From Paraburkholderia agricolaris (lineage in GTDB: Bacteria > Pseudomonadota > Gammaproteobacteria > Burkholderiales > Burkholderiaceae): a DNA stretch of 64,000 nucleotides. The translations under genes were made by a program, and so were the position numbers. Position 1 is the first letter of the stretch, and every line of letters starts with the position of its first letter. This document shows, one piece after another, positions 30,414 through 39,695 of this stretch. A model generated the notes under the pieces. The model saw only the letters and a list, made by a program, of their open reading frames with translations, had not been told where the DNA came from and did no database searches. Location: positions 1,612,001-1,676,000 of the forward strand of contig NZ_QPER01000001.1 of the NCBI RefSeq assembly GCF_009455635.1, given 5' to 3'.

Positions 30414-31364
30414 AAAGGGGGCTTAGGGATAGCCGGAACGGCGGCTCGAGTCCGAGGTTCGCTCCGCTACAGCCGCACATCGATGGCGGGATGCCTTGTT
30501 GCATAACGCGTTAAGTTAAAGGCCTGCGGCTCGCTTTGTCATCAGCATTCTGGGCGTGAAACATTCGCGGTTTTTGTCTTGAAAAACGGCCGATTCCGTT
30601 TTGCTATCAATGGGTTGGCGGCAGAGGGAAATTAGCGAAAAATTCGTAAAACAACTGGCGGCAGCATAGCGTCATTATCTTAACGTTATGCTAAGAGGGA
30701 TAAATCGGGCGAAATACACGTTGCATCAACCGCATCCGATGCCTTTCCTTGTCTACAAACCAACCCTCTCTCGTCGCAGCGATTCGCGCAGCGGCTGCTT
30801 CCACTTCCACGGAACCCGTCTTTCTCGCGGCAGTGCTGGTGCTGGACATTGACCGTAAGCGCGTTGCTCACATGGCTGAAGACAGGAGTCTTTTTAACGA
30901 AGAGTCAGAGGAGACCCTTGGGGTCACCGAGAAGACCGCCACCGCGGCGATGAAGCCACACAGGCTGCGACATGGGCGAACGCTGTCTCGGCGAGGCCGT
31001 CATCGGTCGAGCACTGCGAGCAGAAGGGGACCGCATCGTCAAACTGGCGCCACCGCTTGAGTGGGTGAAATCAAATGAGCCCGACCTTGTTTTCAGTCGC
31101 ACGTCGACACTGCCGGCACTCAGCCTTGATATCAAGTGGGCTTCGTATCGCCGAAACGGACGCAGTTCGTGGACTGTCAACAATGGCGCGCACCGGCTTC
31201 ACGGGAATGTACGGTCAGCCTCAAGTGGTTGCTGTAGATGGGCGAAGAAACGAAGACGCTTCAGAACCAAAAAAGATGTCAAAACTGACATTGTCAGGAA
31301 AGATGGTTATATTTTGTTGACATTGTCGGCAGATGGACTATGCTTACGGTGACATTGTCGGAGA
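30414..31364. other. Gene-poor 950-bp stretch, probably decayed
   Basis: No convincing gene. Frames at 30749-31060, 30972-31352 and 31075-31320 overlap one another and share no motif, which looks like a frameshifted relic. GCATAACGCGTTAAG near 30502 recurs inverted as CTTAACGTTATGC near 30680, and GCATAGCG/CGTTATGC form a local inverted repeat at 30664-30691. These could be recombination-site or regulator remnants. Confidence 0.45.
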
Positions 31365-31370
31365 GTGCTC

Positions 31371-31937
31371 ATGCGCGATGACCTGCACAAGACGGTTCCA
31401 CTGGCTCGCCCCTGGGGGCGAGTGCTTCGGCGTCTGTCGCACGACAGGTGGTCATCTGAAGAACTCGCCCCTCTAATCGTGTCGACCGTGCAGAACGACC
31501 TCGCGGCCGATGACAAACATAGTGGGCAGGCGCTTGACGACACGCTACGTGAAGGTTGCAGCGACCTCTTCGATGATGGCGAGGAAAAGATGCGTTTTGC
31601 TCTACATCGGATTCTGGATTGCTCTCTTTCCGTCGCCACCCGTACCACGTGCGAGATTGCGCTAGGCGTGTTGGCTACGTACGGGATGTCACCCAGTTTT
31701 CGACAGCAGGTAACTCAGGCTGTAGGAGAGCAGCATGCTCGCGACCAATTCGAACATATGGCTTCCCGAATCGCATGTACTTGGGGTTATGAGGAAGCGA
31801 GTCAAGTGCGAGGTGTGTTAGCGCGTGCCCTCGAGTTGTGCGATTTCACGGCGCAGGTCAGGCGTCCCGCCCGCCGCACAGAAAAGTCTAAGTCTGTTGG
31901 CGAGTTCCTATCCACGGAACTCCAGTTGGGGCAATGA
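31371..31937 (+). CDS. Hypothetical protein heading the QueC/ImmA-IrrE/PIN cassette
   Basis: Not recognised. 188 residues from ATG 31371 (MRDDLHKTVPLAR), with GGAGAG six bases upstream. It is mostly helical; a hydrophobic stretch TTCEIALGVLATYG lies in the middle. The C-terminal tail is basic (RRPARRTEKSK). Its stop overlaps the QueC-like start by 4 bp (ATGA), so it is the first gene of a four-gene coupled unit. In other QueC-containing defence operons the neighbouring small protein is a modification target, which is a guess worth testing here. Confidence 0.7.
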   Translation: MRDDLHKTVPLARPWGRVLRRLSHDRWSSEELAPLIVSTVQNDLAADDKHSGQALDDTLREGCSDLFDDGEEKMRFALHRILDCSLSVATRTTCEIALGVLATYGMSPSFRQQVTQAVGEQHARDQFEHMASRIACTWGYEEASQVRGVLARALELCDFTAQVRRPARRTEKSKSVGEFLSTELQLGQ

Positions 31938-33331
31938 ATATGTTTCGCGCTTTCGCGCCGCCAACCCAAGGCTCCGTGACGGTTGTTGAGTCCGGTGCGT
32001 TTATCGTCAAGGGCAATCACTCGCAGGTGCCTATTTGTGATGGTCTGGACATACAGACGGGACTGCTCCACGAATTCTGCTTTACCGAGATAAGCCCTCT
32101 CTCTCGCGACCTGTCTGTGCTACTAGGCGCTGTCAAGTATGTCGACAGGTCGGTTCGTCGGAAGCATGGTCGTGGCTGGGAGCGCCACCTCAGTCTGACG
32201 GTGCCCGTTTATGAGATTGCAACTTGGCGGCGCGACGACGTCGCATCGACGTTGATGGATACCCTGCAGTACTTAACCGGCGACGTTTGGCAGGTCCGCT
32301 TCGTAAAGAGACGGAGGATTTCAGCCCCCTCCGGGCAGATGTCGTTGCCGGCTTCACCTGACAGGCGACGAGTTTTCGTTCCTTTCAGCCATGGACTGGA
32401 TAGCTTCGCTCAGAGCGAGCTGCTGAGGGCAAGCGAGATTGGGTTTGATGTCATACCTGTTCATTTGCGGTCGAGTGCTGTAGAGCAGACGATGAAATCA
32501 CTTGGGCGCAGCGCTAAACGAAAGCCAACGCCAATTCCGGTGTCATCGAACGTGAACGAGCCCAAACACGCAGAGCCGAGCTTTCGTACGCGTCCATTTC
32601 TATTTGACGGATTGGCAGCTTATGCGGCGGTTCTATCCGAGGGGGGCGAAGTCGTTATTCCCGAGAACGGGCAAGGTAGTCTGGGAGGGTCTTTGGTCAG
32701 ATTGGGTGCAGAAGCTCCGCACCGGAGTTGCCACCCCGGTTTTACTACACGCCTTGCACACTTCTTCGATTGCCTGACCGGAAAGAAAGTAACGTTCGTG
32801 CATCCTGCTCTGTTCCACACTAAGGGGCAGGTGCTCCGGAGTCTGTTGCAGGTCCAACCGGATAGCGTGGCTTGGTTAGCTGAGCATCCCTCGTGTTCCT
32901 ACGATGCACGTCATGCGAACCGAGGTGGCAAGAAGGTGCATTGTGGTGTTTGTGGCAATTGCTTGCTACGACGGACGTCAATTCTTGCAGCGGGTATTGT
33001 TGATTCGACAGACTATAAAGTGAGCGATTTGCACGCGAAGTCGCTGGAAGAGGCTATCGTGGCAGACGATAAGCTGCTGACTCTCGGTTCCTACAAGGAC
33101 ATCGCACGCAACGCGGCTAGAAGCATGCAGCGGCTGGCTGACCTCTCCAGTTCCGACAAACAATACCGCGTGGCTGCTGAAGCTGAAGGTCTGGCTAGCT
33201 ATCAGCGGCGTTCGCGAAGCGAAGTGCGGGATGCGCTCGACGGAATGCTTGAACAACACAGCCACGAATGGATGGACTTCCTGGGACACTGCGGGAAGTC
33301 GTCCTGGGTGGCACTACTCGCACGAGAATGA
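31934..33331 (+). CDS. QueC-like enzyme (7-cyano-7-deazaguanine synthase family)
   Basis: 465 residues. The PP-loop ATPase motif is FVPFSHGLDSFAQSELL (about residue 150), where QueC usually has SGGLDS. Next come a conserved ENGQGSLGG-like loop and a zinc-cysteine cluster: CSYDARHANRGGKK then HCGVCGNCLLRR (about residues 320-345). QueC makes preQ0; diverged copies occur in the Qat and type IV CBASS anti-phage operons. The extra ~140-residue N-terminal region and ~90-residue C-terminal region, and the neighbours here, argue for a defence or modification role rather than queuosine synthesis. Confidence 0.8.
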   Translation: MNMFRAFAPPTQGSVTVVESGAFIVKGNHSQVPICDGLDIQTGLLHEFCFTEISPLSRDLSVLLGAVKYVDRSVRRKHGRGWERHLSLTVPVYEIATWRRDDVASTLMDTLQYLTGDVWQVRFVKRRRISAPSGQMSLPASPDRRRVFVPFSHGLDSFAQSELLRASEIGFDVIPVHLRSSAVEQTMKSLGRSAKRKPTPIPVSSNVNEPKHAEPSFRTRPFLFDGLAAYAAVLSEGGEVVIPENGQGSLGGSLVRLGAEAPHRSCHPGFTTRLAHFFDCLTGKKVTFVHPALFHTKGQVLRSLLQVQPDSVAWLAEHPSCSYDARHANRGGKKVHCGVCGNCLLRRTSILAAGIVDSTDYKVSDLHAKSLEEAIVADDKLLTLGSYKDIARNAARSMQRLADLSSSDKQYRVAAEAEGLASYQRRSRSEVRDALDGMLEQHSHEWMDFLGHCGKSSWVALLARE

Positions 33332-33332
33332 A

Positions 33333-34496
33333 ATGGAGTTTGAACCGAAAGTTCGGCCGGAAGTGCTTGGCGCACGCCTGAAGGCCGCTCGAACGATGCG
33401 TCGGCTGACGCAGGAGGTCGCTGCCAATGCGCTAGGCATCGCAAGGACCACTGTTGTTGCAATTGAGGCAGGCAAGCGTCCAGTCAGTGTGGATGAACTG
33501 CGTGCTATGGCAGGGTTGTACGACGCCTCCGAAGTTGACCTGCTCGATGACGGGGCGGCGCCAGCGGAAATGCAGGTGCAATTCCGAAGTAGCGCTCCGC
33601 AACGCGGGGCCGACGACGAGGCTCTTGTCGCCTCGACGCTGAACAGGCTGGCTACCTCGGTTGTCCAGCTGGAAGCCTTGGTGGGAATGCCTGCGCCAAG
33701 AGTCGATGTCCCGTTTGTCTCGCTGTCGCGGGAGGAGCCGATAGAGCAGCAGGCAGAGGATGCTGCTCTTGCGGTGCGGGCGAGGCTCGGTCTTGGGACG
33801 GGGCCCATCCAGGACCTGAACGCATTGCTTGAATCCGAGCTCGGCCTTCGCGTATTTGAGAGGCCTCTGCCTTCGCGCATTAGCGGAGCCATGGCGTTCT
33901 CGGAGTCGACCGGTGGTTTTGTGCTCATCAATCTTAAACACCCGATTTACCGGCGGCGCGTTACTGCCGCTCACGAACTAGCCCATGCCGTACTGAGGAG
34001 TACGGGGCTTCTGGTGCATTTCGAGGATGCCTCGTACGAAGACCGGGAAGAGCGCTTCTGTGATGTCTTTGGTAGCTGCTTGCTCATGCCGGGGGCTTCA
34101 GTGCGCAAGAAGGCTGCCGAACTAAAGAAGCTCGTGGGCCGATTCACGGTGCGAGAGTTGCTGACGATGACCCTGTATTTCAATGTGTCAATGGAAGCGC
34201 TGGTTCGCCGTATGGTGGCGCTTAAGCTGCTTCCACAAGGTACCTACGAACGACTGAAGACGGACGGACTCAGCCTGAAGCATCAAGCGGCAGTGCGCGA
34301 TGAACTCGGCCTTACGCCGGAGCCGCCTAGCTTCACTGCACGCACGATGTTGCTGGCTGCTGCTGCCCATGAGCGCGAACTGCTAACCGAGCAGCAAATT
34401 GCATCCATGCTGGAACTGGACATATTGACCGTGCGCAAAGCACTAGATGAAGACTACAACGGCGGACAGGGGGAGGCGCTTGAGCTGGTTTCGTGA
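33333..34496 (+). CDS. XRE regulator fused to ImmA/IrrE metallopeptidase
   Basis: 387 residues. The N-terminal XRE helix-turn-helix (RLKAARTMRRLTQEVAANAL, then IARTTVVAIEAGKRPVS) is followed by a linker and an ImmA/IrrE peptidase domain with the zinc site AHELAH (about residue 215) and a downstream FGSCLLMPG segment with a FCDVF lead. Such fusions cleave or sense repressors and toxins and often pair with a PIN or other toxin. ATG 33333 is 1 bp beyond the QueC-like stop, so translation is coupled. Confidence 0.87.
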   Translation: MEFEPKVRPEVLGARLKAARTMRRLTQEVAANALGIARTTVVAIEAGKRPVSVDELRAMAGLYDASEVDLLDDGAAPAEMQVQFRSSAPQRGADDEALVASTLNRLATSVVQLEALVGMPAPRVDVPFVSLSREEPIEQQAEDAALAVRARLGLGTGPIQDLNALLESELGLRVFERPLPSRISGAMAFSESTGGFVLINLKHPIYRRRVTAAHELAHAVLRSTGLLVHFEDASYEDREERFCDVFGSCLLMPGASVRKKAAELKKLVGRFTVRELLTMTLYFNVSMEALVRRMVALKLLPQGTYERLKTDGLSLKHQAAVRDELGLTPEPPSFTARTMLLAAAAHERELLTEQQIASMLELDILTVRKALDEDYNGGQGEALELVS

Positions 34497-35043
34497 CCAC
34501 CTGCCAGCAGGGCAGCTCGTTCTGGACGCAAGCGTTCTCATCAACCTGCTTGGTTGCTGCGCGGCCGATGAAGTCTTTAGTGCGCTTAATCTGCCTTGCC
34601 TCGTCGAGGAGAAGGTTTTTGGTGAGATTCTTCGGCATCCGGTTCCTGGACTGTGTCACATGAAAGAACTCCAGGCGCTACAGGATGCTGGATTTATTGA
34701 ACGGGCAAGGATGGAGGACCAAGAGTATGCGAAATTCTTGACCCTTATTCAGGCGCCGTTGGGTCAACGGTTGGGCGCAGGGGAAAGTGCGACATTAGTA
34801 GTCGCCCAACAGAGGTCCCTGTCGGTGGTCATCGATGAGAACAAGGCTCGGTCTTATGTCAGGATGCAAATGCACCAGGTCGCTATGGTAAGCACCTTGA
34901 GGCTGCTAATCTCCGCTACGGTCCGTCTCGGGCGAGATGTGTCATATCTCCAAGGTCTAGTCGCGACCGCCAGACAGAATGCCAAGATGGGCATCGCAAA
35001 AGACGAAAGGCAGCTGTTCGCCGACGTTCTTGCCTGCAGATAA
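34447..35043 (+). CDS. PIN-domain protein (putative RNase)
   Basis: 198 residues. PIN-fold acidic residues are recognisable: Asp in LVLDASVLINLLG, Glu in VEEKVFGEILRHP, Glu in LGAGESATLVVA, and Asp in SVVIDENKARSY. This fits a stand-alone VapC-like or DUF3368-like ribonuclease. The frame overlaps the ImmA/IrrE gene by 50 bp from ATG 34447; TTG 34480, after GGGGGAGG, is an alternative that shortens the overlap. In XRE-ImmA/IrrE pairs, the PIN protein is usually the toxin. Confidence 0.8.
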   Translation: MKTTTADRGRRLSWFRDHLPAGQLVLDASVLINLLGCCAADEVFSALNLPCLVEEKVFGEILRHPVPGLCHMKELQALQDAGFIERARMEDQEYAKFLTLIQAPLGQRLGAGESATLVVAQQRSLSVVIDENKARSYVRMQMHQVAMVSTLRLLISATVRLGRDVSYLQGLVATARQNAKMGIAKDERQLFADVLACR

Positions 35044-35240
35044 GCGGACAGCCTGTGTTCAATCTGCGGGCTGGGCAAAGCTCTTGTTCGTTTAACTTTC
35101 CGTCGCCGTCGTTGACATCTGGAGTGCTGTCATCTTACTAAAACAAAAGAAGGCTCTCTGGTTGCCCAAGTCGCCGCAGTCTCGGCGCTGGCCTGGAAGG
35201 ACTGTCTGTTATTCACAAGGCAGCAGCGTTGCTCTCGGCG

Positions 35241-36104
35241 CTAGTCTTGCTGAAAGGTCAGCAGTACAGCGCCTCTTTTGAGCTGTTCACCTTGTTTGAC
35301 CATGATTTCACTGACAACTCCGGGTTCGTTCGCCAGGTGCTCCGTAATAGACTTGTCGACTTCATACTCGAGCAGTACATCTCCAATCTTTACGGTGCTG
35401 CCTTTTGAAATGCGAACGCAGGTAAAAGTAGCCACCGTTTCATCACCGAGGTCATCAAGAATAACGGCCTTAGGCTGAGTTGCGATGGCATCGCTAGACA
35501 TATTCTCGACCAGCCTGAGAACGTCCTCGTTCCTTCCTTCGACAAACTCAGCGATTTTCAACCAGGGGGACCTGCCTGTTTTCAATAGTAAGTCGCGAGT
35601 GTAGTCGAGTATGTTCAGCCGGAAGGACATTGCCCCCCTGTTCAGGACGGTCATTGCCCTCTCGCCACCAGACACTGCCCGAAGCGCGGCAATCCGCACA
35701 GCCTCGGCCATTAACCATGGACCGAGCCATTCGCGCTTGTCTTCGGCAAGACGATTCTTTGCATACTCAATTTGTTCTGTGATGTGAACCAGCGACGTCG
35801 TCAATATGCCTTCATTGTCGAGCTCCAAGCCAAGCTTGACCGTCCTCACCTGTGCTGCAAGTTTCTCAAGCTGGTCCTGCTCTAGCTTCTGGGTGACCTT
35901 GCCGACAATGTCACGCGCGACAATGTCGAGCTTTTGTGACACGTCGTTGATTGCAGACAACACCTTCGCGTTGACTTCTTCACGGGCATTGGTGGTTGCG
36001 ACAGGTGTACTGTCTGTTCGCTCCTCACCTTCACGCAAATAAGATAGAACTTGTGAAGCAATTTTGTAGCTCTTTCGCAGCATGTCCAGCGTCCCAACAT
36101 ACAA
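35241..36104 (-). CDS. Coiled-coil protein with C-terminal lipoyl/biotinyl-like domain
   Basis: 287 residues from TTG 36104, preceded by GAGGAAGAGGG. The N-terminal half is a long coiled coil (KLDIVARDIVGKVTQKLEQ region). The last ~75 residues resemble a lipoyl hammerhead: EYEVDKSITEHLANEP, where EVDKS matches the ETDKA modification loop with its Lys, then GVVSEIMVKQGEQLKRGAVL. Whether the Lys is lipoylated is unknown. The frame stays open upstream with protein-like sequence (FKVFRCG, IVLSRCDYDTIEEEG) to an ATA codon at 36242, so the true start may be further up or lost. Convergent with the PIN gene. Confidence 0.7.
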   Translation of the reverse strand: MYVGTLDMLRKSYKIASQVLSYLREGEERTDSTPVATTNAREEVNAKVLSAINDVSQKLDIVARDIVGKVTQKLEQDQLEKLAAQVRTVKLGLELDNEGILTTSLVHITEQIEYAKNRLAEDKREWLGPWLMAEAVRIAALRAVSGGERAMTVLNRGAMSFRLNILDYTRDLLLKTGRSPWLKIAEFVEGRNEDVLRLVENMSSDAIATQPKAVILDDLGDETVATFTCVRISKGSTVKIGDVLLEYEVDKSITEHLANEPGVVSEIMVKQGEQLKRGAVLLTFQQD

Positions 36105-36345
36105 ACCCTCTTCCTCGATAGTATCGTAGTCGCAGCGAGACAGGACGATTCGCTGCTCGGATTGCCTAGTGGTGGGGCGGAGCTTAAGTGACCTTTGATT
36201 ATCGGCACCACATCGAAAAACTTTAAAGAATTTGTTCTCTATGCAGGAGCGAGGGTGCGTAGAGCACGTCGTACTGTCAGGTGATGAGCTTCTCGAGCGC
36301 GCATCACCCGCGGCCGCTCATAAGTTTGTGTTTCACTAGGTCGAA

Positions 36346-36633
36346 CTAGCCAACCCGCTTGCCCCGCAGGTTGATGAGCTCGAAAAGGCGCGTAGCGCCG
36401 GCAAGTGAGGGCGAAACATAAACGCTGACCTGCGCCTCAAGCAGCGTTTCATCCGCAAAATGCAGCTTTGGTCCAATCGAAGCACCGGTCCTTAACCAAG
36501 CTACTCGTTGCGTCTCGCTATTTCGAACCGCGTCGACCAAATATCGGTCGGCTGTGGTCCCATAGATAATCCTCGACAGTTTGAAGCACAATGGGACGTG
36601 CCTGTTCACTGTCAAGGATAGTCCAGTACTCAA
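36346..36633 (-). CDS. Uncertain small frame overlapping the GIY-YIG gene end
   Basis: A frame ending at 36346 and overlapping the last part of the next gene in another frame. The non-overlapping part reads like protein (PKLHFADETLLEAQVSVY, LFELINLRGKRVG). Only TTG or GTG starts exist and no ribosome binding site stands out. It could be a short coupled gene, a frameshifted extension of the GIY-YIG gene, or chance. Confidence 0.3.
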   Translation of the reverse strand: MSTGLSLTVNRHVPLCFKLSRIIYGTTADRYLVDAVRNSETQRVAWLRTGASIGPKLHFADETLLEAQVSVYVSPSLAGATRLFELINLRGKRVG

Positions 36634-37504
36634 GCACCAATGGCGTGCGAGACAGTTTTTCAGGAACCCAGCGTTTTAGATGAAGCGCATACGTCCCTTC
36701 GAATCCATAGCCAAAATGTTGCTGAAGCCTGCTTGCAAAGTTCCTTGAACTTCCGACATAGAGGGCGACTCCGTCCTCCGTCAGTTCATTCTTCCGGCTA
36801 AGCTTGTATGTGCGAGCCGAGCTCTCGGGGAATGCAGCGTGGAATTCTCCTGGTGCCTCGGTCTGGAATCGGTACACAACGAATTCGCCTTCGTCAGGGA
36901 GGCTCCATTCACCCAACCGGCGACGCAGTGCCTCGGCATTCGCAAAATCGGACAGCGAGCATTCAATTCGCTGGACTGGAGACAGGGCAAGCTTTGTCAC
37001 TTCTTCGGCAACACGCGACATCATTTTCCCAGCCTCTGTCGCCAGCGACCCACCGTCGAAACTCTCCGACAACATCGAAGGCGCTTGGGGGGACGATGTA
37101 TCCGCCCGGCCTTCGTCATTGACCTTAACGAACGAAAACCGACGACGGCTGGCGTCATATGTTCCCAAGCACAGATGCTCTAGCGCGGGAACGAGATAGC
37201 ACGCAACATTCTGGTTACCCTGTGCTTTCAGCCAGTCACCGATACTGCCAAGCGGCGGGTCCGAGAAATGGGTTCCAACAACGGCAGGGGCTGGTCTGGA
37301 GGCGAATTCTGTCAGGAGCGCATTGATAGTCTCGGGGCTAACGCGAACACGAAATGTCTGCTGCCCATTACCGAAGTGCAGTTCGATGCCCGCGTCTCTG
37401 CTTCCCGTGTATTCGAACTGTGCTTTGCCGGTTGCCGTACTAAGTTGCATCATCTCTTCCTCTTGGTCCTGACTCAAGCCTGTTAATGTCATTCGTGAAA
37501 CCAT
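36518..37504 (-). CDS. Protein with C-terminal GIY-YIG-like nuclease domain
   Basis: 328 residues from ATG 37504 (MVSRMTLTGLSQDQ). The first ~210 residues match nothing I recognise. The C-terminal ~110 residues resemble a GIY-YIG fold: GVALYVGSSRNFASRLQQH, where YVG replaces YIG and Arg and His follow at expected spacing, then a basic helix and an ending LWDHSRPIFGRRG similar to GIY-YIG proteins. The first half of the motif (VAL for GIY) is diverged. Possibly a DNA or RNA nuclease of the island's defence genes. Confidence 0.6.
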   Translation of the reverse strand: MVSRMTLTGLSQDQEEEMMQLSTATGKAQFEYTGSRDAGIELHFGNGQQTFRVRVSPETINALLTEFASRPAPAVVGTHFSDPPLGSIGDWLKAQGNQNVACYLVPALEHLCLGTYDASRRRFSFVKVNDEGRADTSSPQAPSMLSESFDGGSLATEAGKMMSRVAEEVTKLALSPVQRIECSLSDFANAEALRRRLGEWSLPDEGEFVVYRFQTEAPGEFHAAFPESSARTYKLSRKNELTEDGVALYVGSSRNFASRLQQHFGYGFEGTYALHLKRWVPEKLSRTPLVLEYWTILDSEQARPIVLQTVEDYLWDHSRPIFGRRGSK

Positions 37505-37622
37505 GATTTTTCTCAATACTTGGACGGTCGTTTTTTGCCCCTTGTCCTGCTTTCGACGCATTCCATCACATCCTCCACGGCCGTTTTAACGACCAATTCG
37601 TCTGTTTCCTTAAACGTCTGTG

Positions 37623-38450
37623 CTACGCGCTGCGGTCAAGCACCTTATCGAGTAGTTGAAGCGTTTCAAACGCCGCTCCCGAGATACCTAACCCTTTGGT
37701 TAGCGGTATCGAGTATTCGCGCGGGTTGATACGAATGACACGAGGTCCGTGGCGTTCGCTGAAACGCCTGACGGTCGGTAACGCCCGGCCAGCCCCTATT
37801 TCGACAACGACGAGTCGCTTGACAGACTCGAGCCACGTTGCAAGCCGCCTCTCTTGCCTGTCTGTGTATTTGCCGACCCATTTCCAGTCTCCGAACATCA
37901 GGATGTTCGGTCGTGCGAGCGCACCGCAGTGCGGGCAACTGGGCATCATGTTTTCGAGCAAGCAACTCGCCTCGTTGACGACAGGAGTAAAGTCGTCAGC
38001 CGGCCACGCGTCATCGGTGCAAGCCTCGACGCACTGAAGCCGATGGATGCTGCCATGGCATTCCACGATACGTTCAATATCAAAGTCAGCTTTCTGGCAC
38101 TGACCGTCGACGTTACTTGTAAACACGAATGCACCGCGCTTCATCGTTGACGCCCACTTGAGAAGAATGCCAAAACCTGCATGGGGTACGGTTGCGCGGT
38201 AGAGCGCAAGTCGGTGCCCATAAAATCCCCAGCTCAAGCGTGGATTGCTGGCAAAGCCAGCAGGGTTGGCGATGTCCTCGAACGAAAACCCCTGATGGCG
38301 CAGCGCGGGGTAGGCCTGCCAGAACCCCTCTGTTCCCCGAAAGTCGGGCAGCCCGGAATCCACACCCATGCCGGCTCCCGCAGTGATGAGCAACCCGCCC
38401 GCGTCGCGAATCCAGTCGGCTGCGTGTCTGATTGCATCGTCGTTATCCAC
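37623..38450 (-). CDS. SIR2-family NAD-dependent enzyme (sirtuin A)
   Basis: 275 residues. NAD-binding GAGMGVDSGLPDFRG (residues 25-39), TSNVDGQ (111-117), catalytic His132 in ECHGSIH, zinc cysteines at QCVEAC and CPHCG, and RPNILMFGD. All catalytic positions are intact, so it should be active as a deacetylase, deacylase or ADP-ribosyltransferase. It lies 57 bp after the WYL regulator gene on the same strand, suggesting cotranscription. A second, distinct SIR2 gene lies at 41517. Confidence 0.88.
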   Translation of the reverse strand: MDNDDAIRHAADWIRDAGGLLITAGAGMGVDSGLPDFRGTEGFWQAYPALRHQGFSFEDIANPAGFASNPRLSWGFYGHRLALYRATVPHAGFGILLKWASTMKRGAFVFTSNVDGQCQKADFDIERIVECHGSIHRLQCVEACTDDAWPADDFTPVVNEASCLLENMMPSCPHCGALARPNILMFGDWKWVGKYTDRQERRLATWLESVKRLVVVEIGAGRALPTVRRFSERHGPRVIRINPREYSIPLTKGLGISGAAFETLQLLDKVLDRSA

Positions 38451-38507
38451 CTGCTACCTCGATTACGCTGATTGACCTATGCCGTGCGGAAATATCGTTT
38501 CCGCGAT

Positions 38508-39575
38508 TTAAGCTGCCGTGCCGTAGCGCTTCGCTAACTCGGCCGCGTCGCGCGCGAATTCGTCCCGAAGCGCGGGTGGTGCCAGAATTTCCACTGCAGC
38601 GCCGAGCGAGCGAAGCCACCATCGCAGCTTCACGCTAGGAACCACCGTCCCGGTCACCTTTATGCGACCATCAGGAAGCGGCTCAGGTTTTTGGTCTTTC
38701 GACATGCGTCGCTCCTCCAGTCGCTTTGCCTCACCCGGTTCCAGCGCAAGCTCCAGTACGACAGGCTCTTCTGGCAGAAAGTCGAAAACCTGTTCATTCT
38801 CAATCGTGTCCTGCAGCCGGAAATCGCGCGGGTAAGCGAACTTGTCTCCCGAATCGACTGCCGAAACGATTCTGTCCAGCCGATACAAAAGCCGAAGCCA
38901 GTCAGGCTTGCCTTCATTGGGTCTTGGTGGGTGGTCCGGACTCTGGGCAACCACATACATGAGCCCGGCTGACTCGACAAGCGCGAGCGGCCAGAGCCGC
39001 TTCGGCTTGATGTCGTCGGCCCTGGCCTCCCTGTAAGCCTGGCGATACCGGACGAGCAGTTCGCGCTCAAAGAATGTCGCGGTCACGACCGTCTGAAAGA
39101 CCTCGGGATTGACGGCGGGGCGACTCAACACGTAGGTGGGCTCGACCGAGTCAATCTTGTTGACCCATGCCCGATACAGTCGACTGTCCTCGCGGGCTTG
39201 AGAAAGTCGCGTGTCAGCGGCCTTGAAGAGTGGCTCGATGTCCCTGGTCACTGCCGCGGGTAGCTTGTCTCCCACAAAACGTCTGAGCGCGTGAAACGCG
39301 ACAGCCTCGGAAGCGCTCATCAGACTCGCCACCTGGCCGGCGCCGTGCAGCCAGGATTTGCGTTGCCAGAGCCGATGCCGGCCAGACACGGTCGATAGGA
39401 CAAGCAGGTCCCGCTCCAGTATGGAAAGCCGTCGTCGAAGTTGCTTCGGATAGTCGACGCGGTGCCCCCGGTCTTCGAGCAACCGAAGAACCTCAGACGT
39501 GGACATCCACGATTCCAGGTCCCTGTCTGTCGGCAGGATGCGAAGAATCGCTTCATCAAGGCTTGAGGTTGTCAT
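38508..39575 (-). CDS. WYL-domain transcriptional regulator (BrxR/CapW-like), copy 1
   Basis: 355 residues from ATG 39575 ([14 protein letters not shown]). N-terminal winged helix ([20 protein letters not shown], then [11 protein letters not shown]), a WYL domain ([11 protein letters not shown], then [13 protein letters not shown]) and a C-terminal WCX-like extension ending in the [13 protein letters not shown] segment. This is the layout of BrxR/CapW regulators that repress defence operons. An inverted repeat GGGACA-N5-TGTCCC lies between this gene and the divergent operon. Paralogous to the regulator at 57022. Confidence 0.88.
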   Translation of the reverse strand: MTTSSLDEAILRILPTDRDLESWMSTSEVLRLLEDRGHRVDYPKQLRRRLSILERDLLVLSTVSGRHRLWQRKSWLHGAGQVASLMSASEAVAFHALRRFVGDKLPAAVTRDIEPLFKAADTRLSQAREDSRLYRAWVNKIDSVEPTYVLSRPAVNPEVFQTVVTATFFERELLVRYRQAYREARADDIKPKRLWPLALVESAGLMYVVAQSPDHPPRPNEGKPDWLRLLYRLDRIVSAVDSGDKFAYPRDFRLQDTIENEQVFDFLPEEPVVLELALEPGEAKRLEERRMSKDQKPEPLPDGRIKVTGTVVPSVKLRWWLRSLGAAVEILAPPALRDEFARDAAELAKRYGTAA

Positions 39576-39638
39576 TCTAGGCTCTGGTCGAAGGTGAGTT
39601 GTTCGGTATCCCGTTAGCGATGATTCTACGGGATGATG

Positions 39639-39655
39639 GGGACACTTATTGTCCC
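39639..39655. promoter_or_regulatory. Putative WYL-regulator operator, site 1
   Basis: Perfect inverted repeat GGGACA-CTTAT-TGTCCC in the divergent promoter between WYL copy 1 (start 39575) and the plus-strand operon (start 39696). The identical arms and spacing recur upstream of WYL copy 2. Confidence 0.75.
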
Positions 39656-39695
39656 AGTCGTCTTGCATCATGGTGCTCGACCACAGGAGAGACCT

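Noticed and set aside
31934..33331. Housekeeping queC of queuosine synthesis
   Set aside because: The PP-loop is altered (SHGLDS), the protein is about twice the usual length, and no other queuosine genes are near. The neighbours are protease and nuclease genes.
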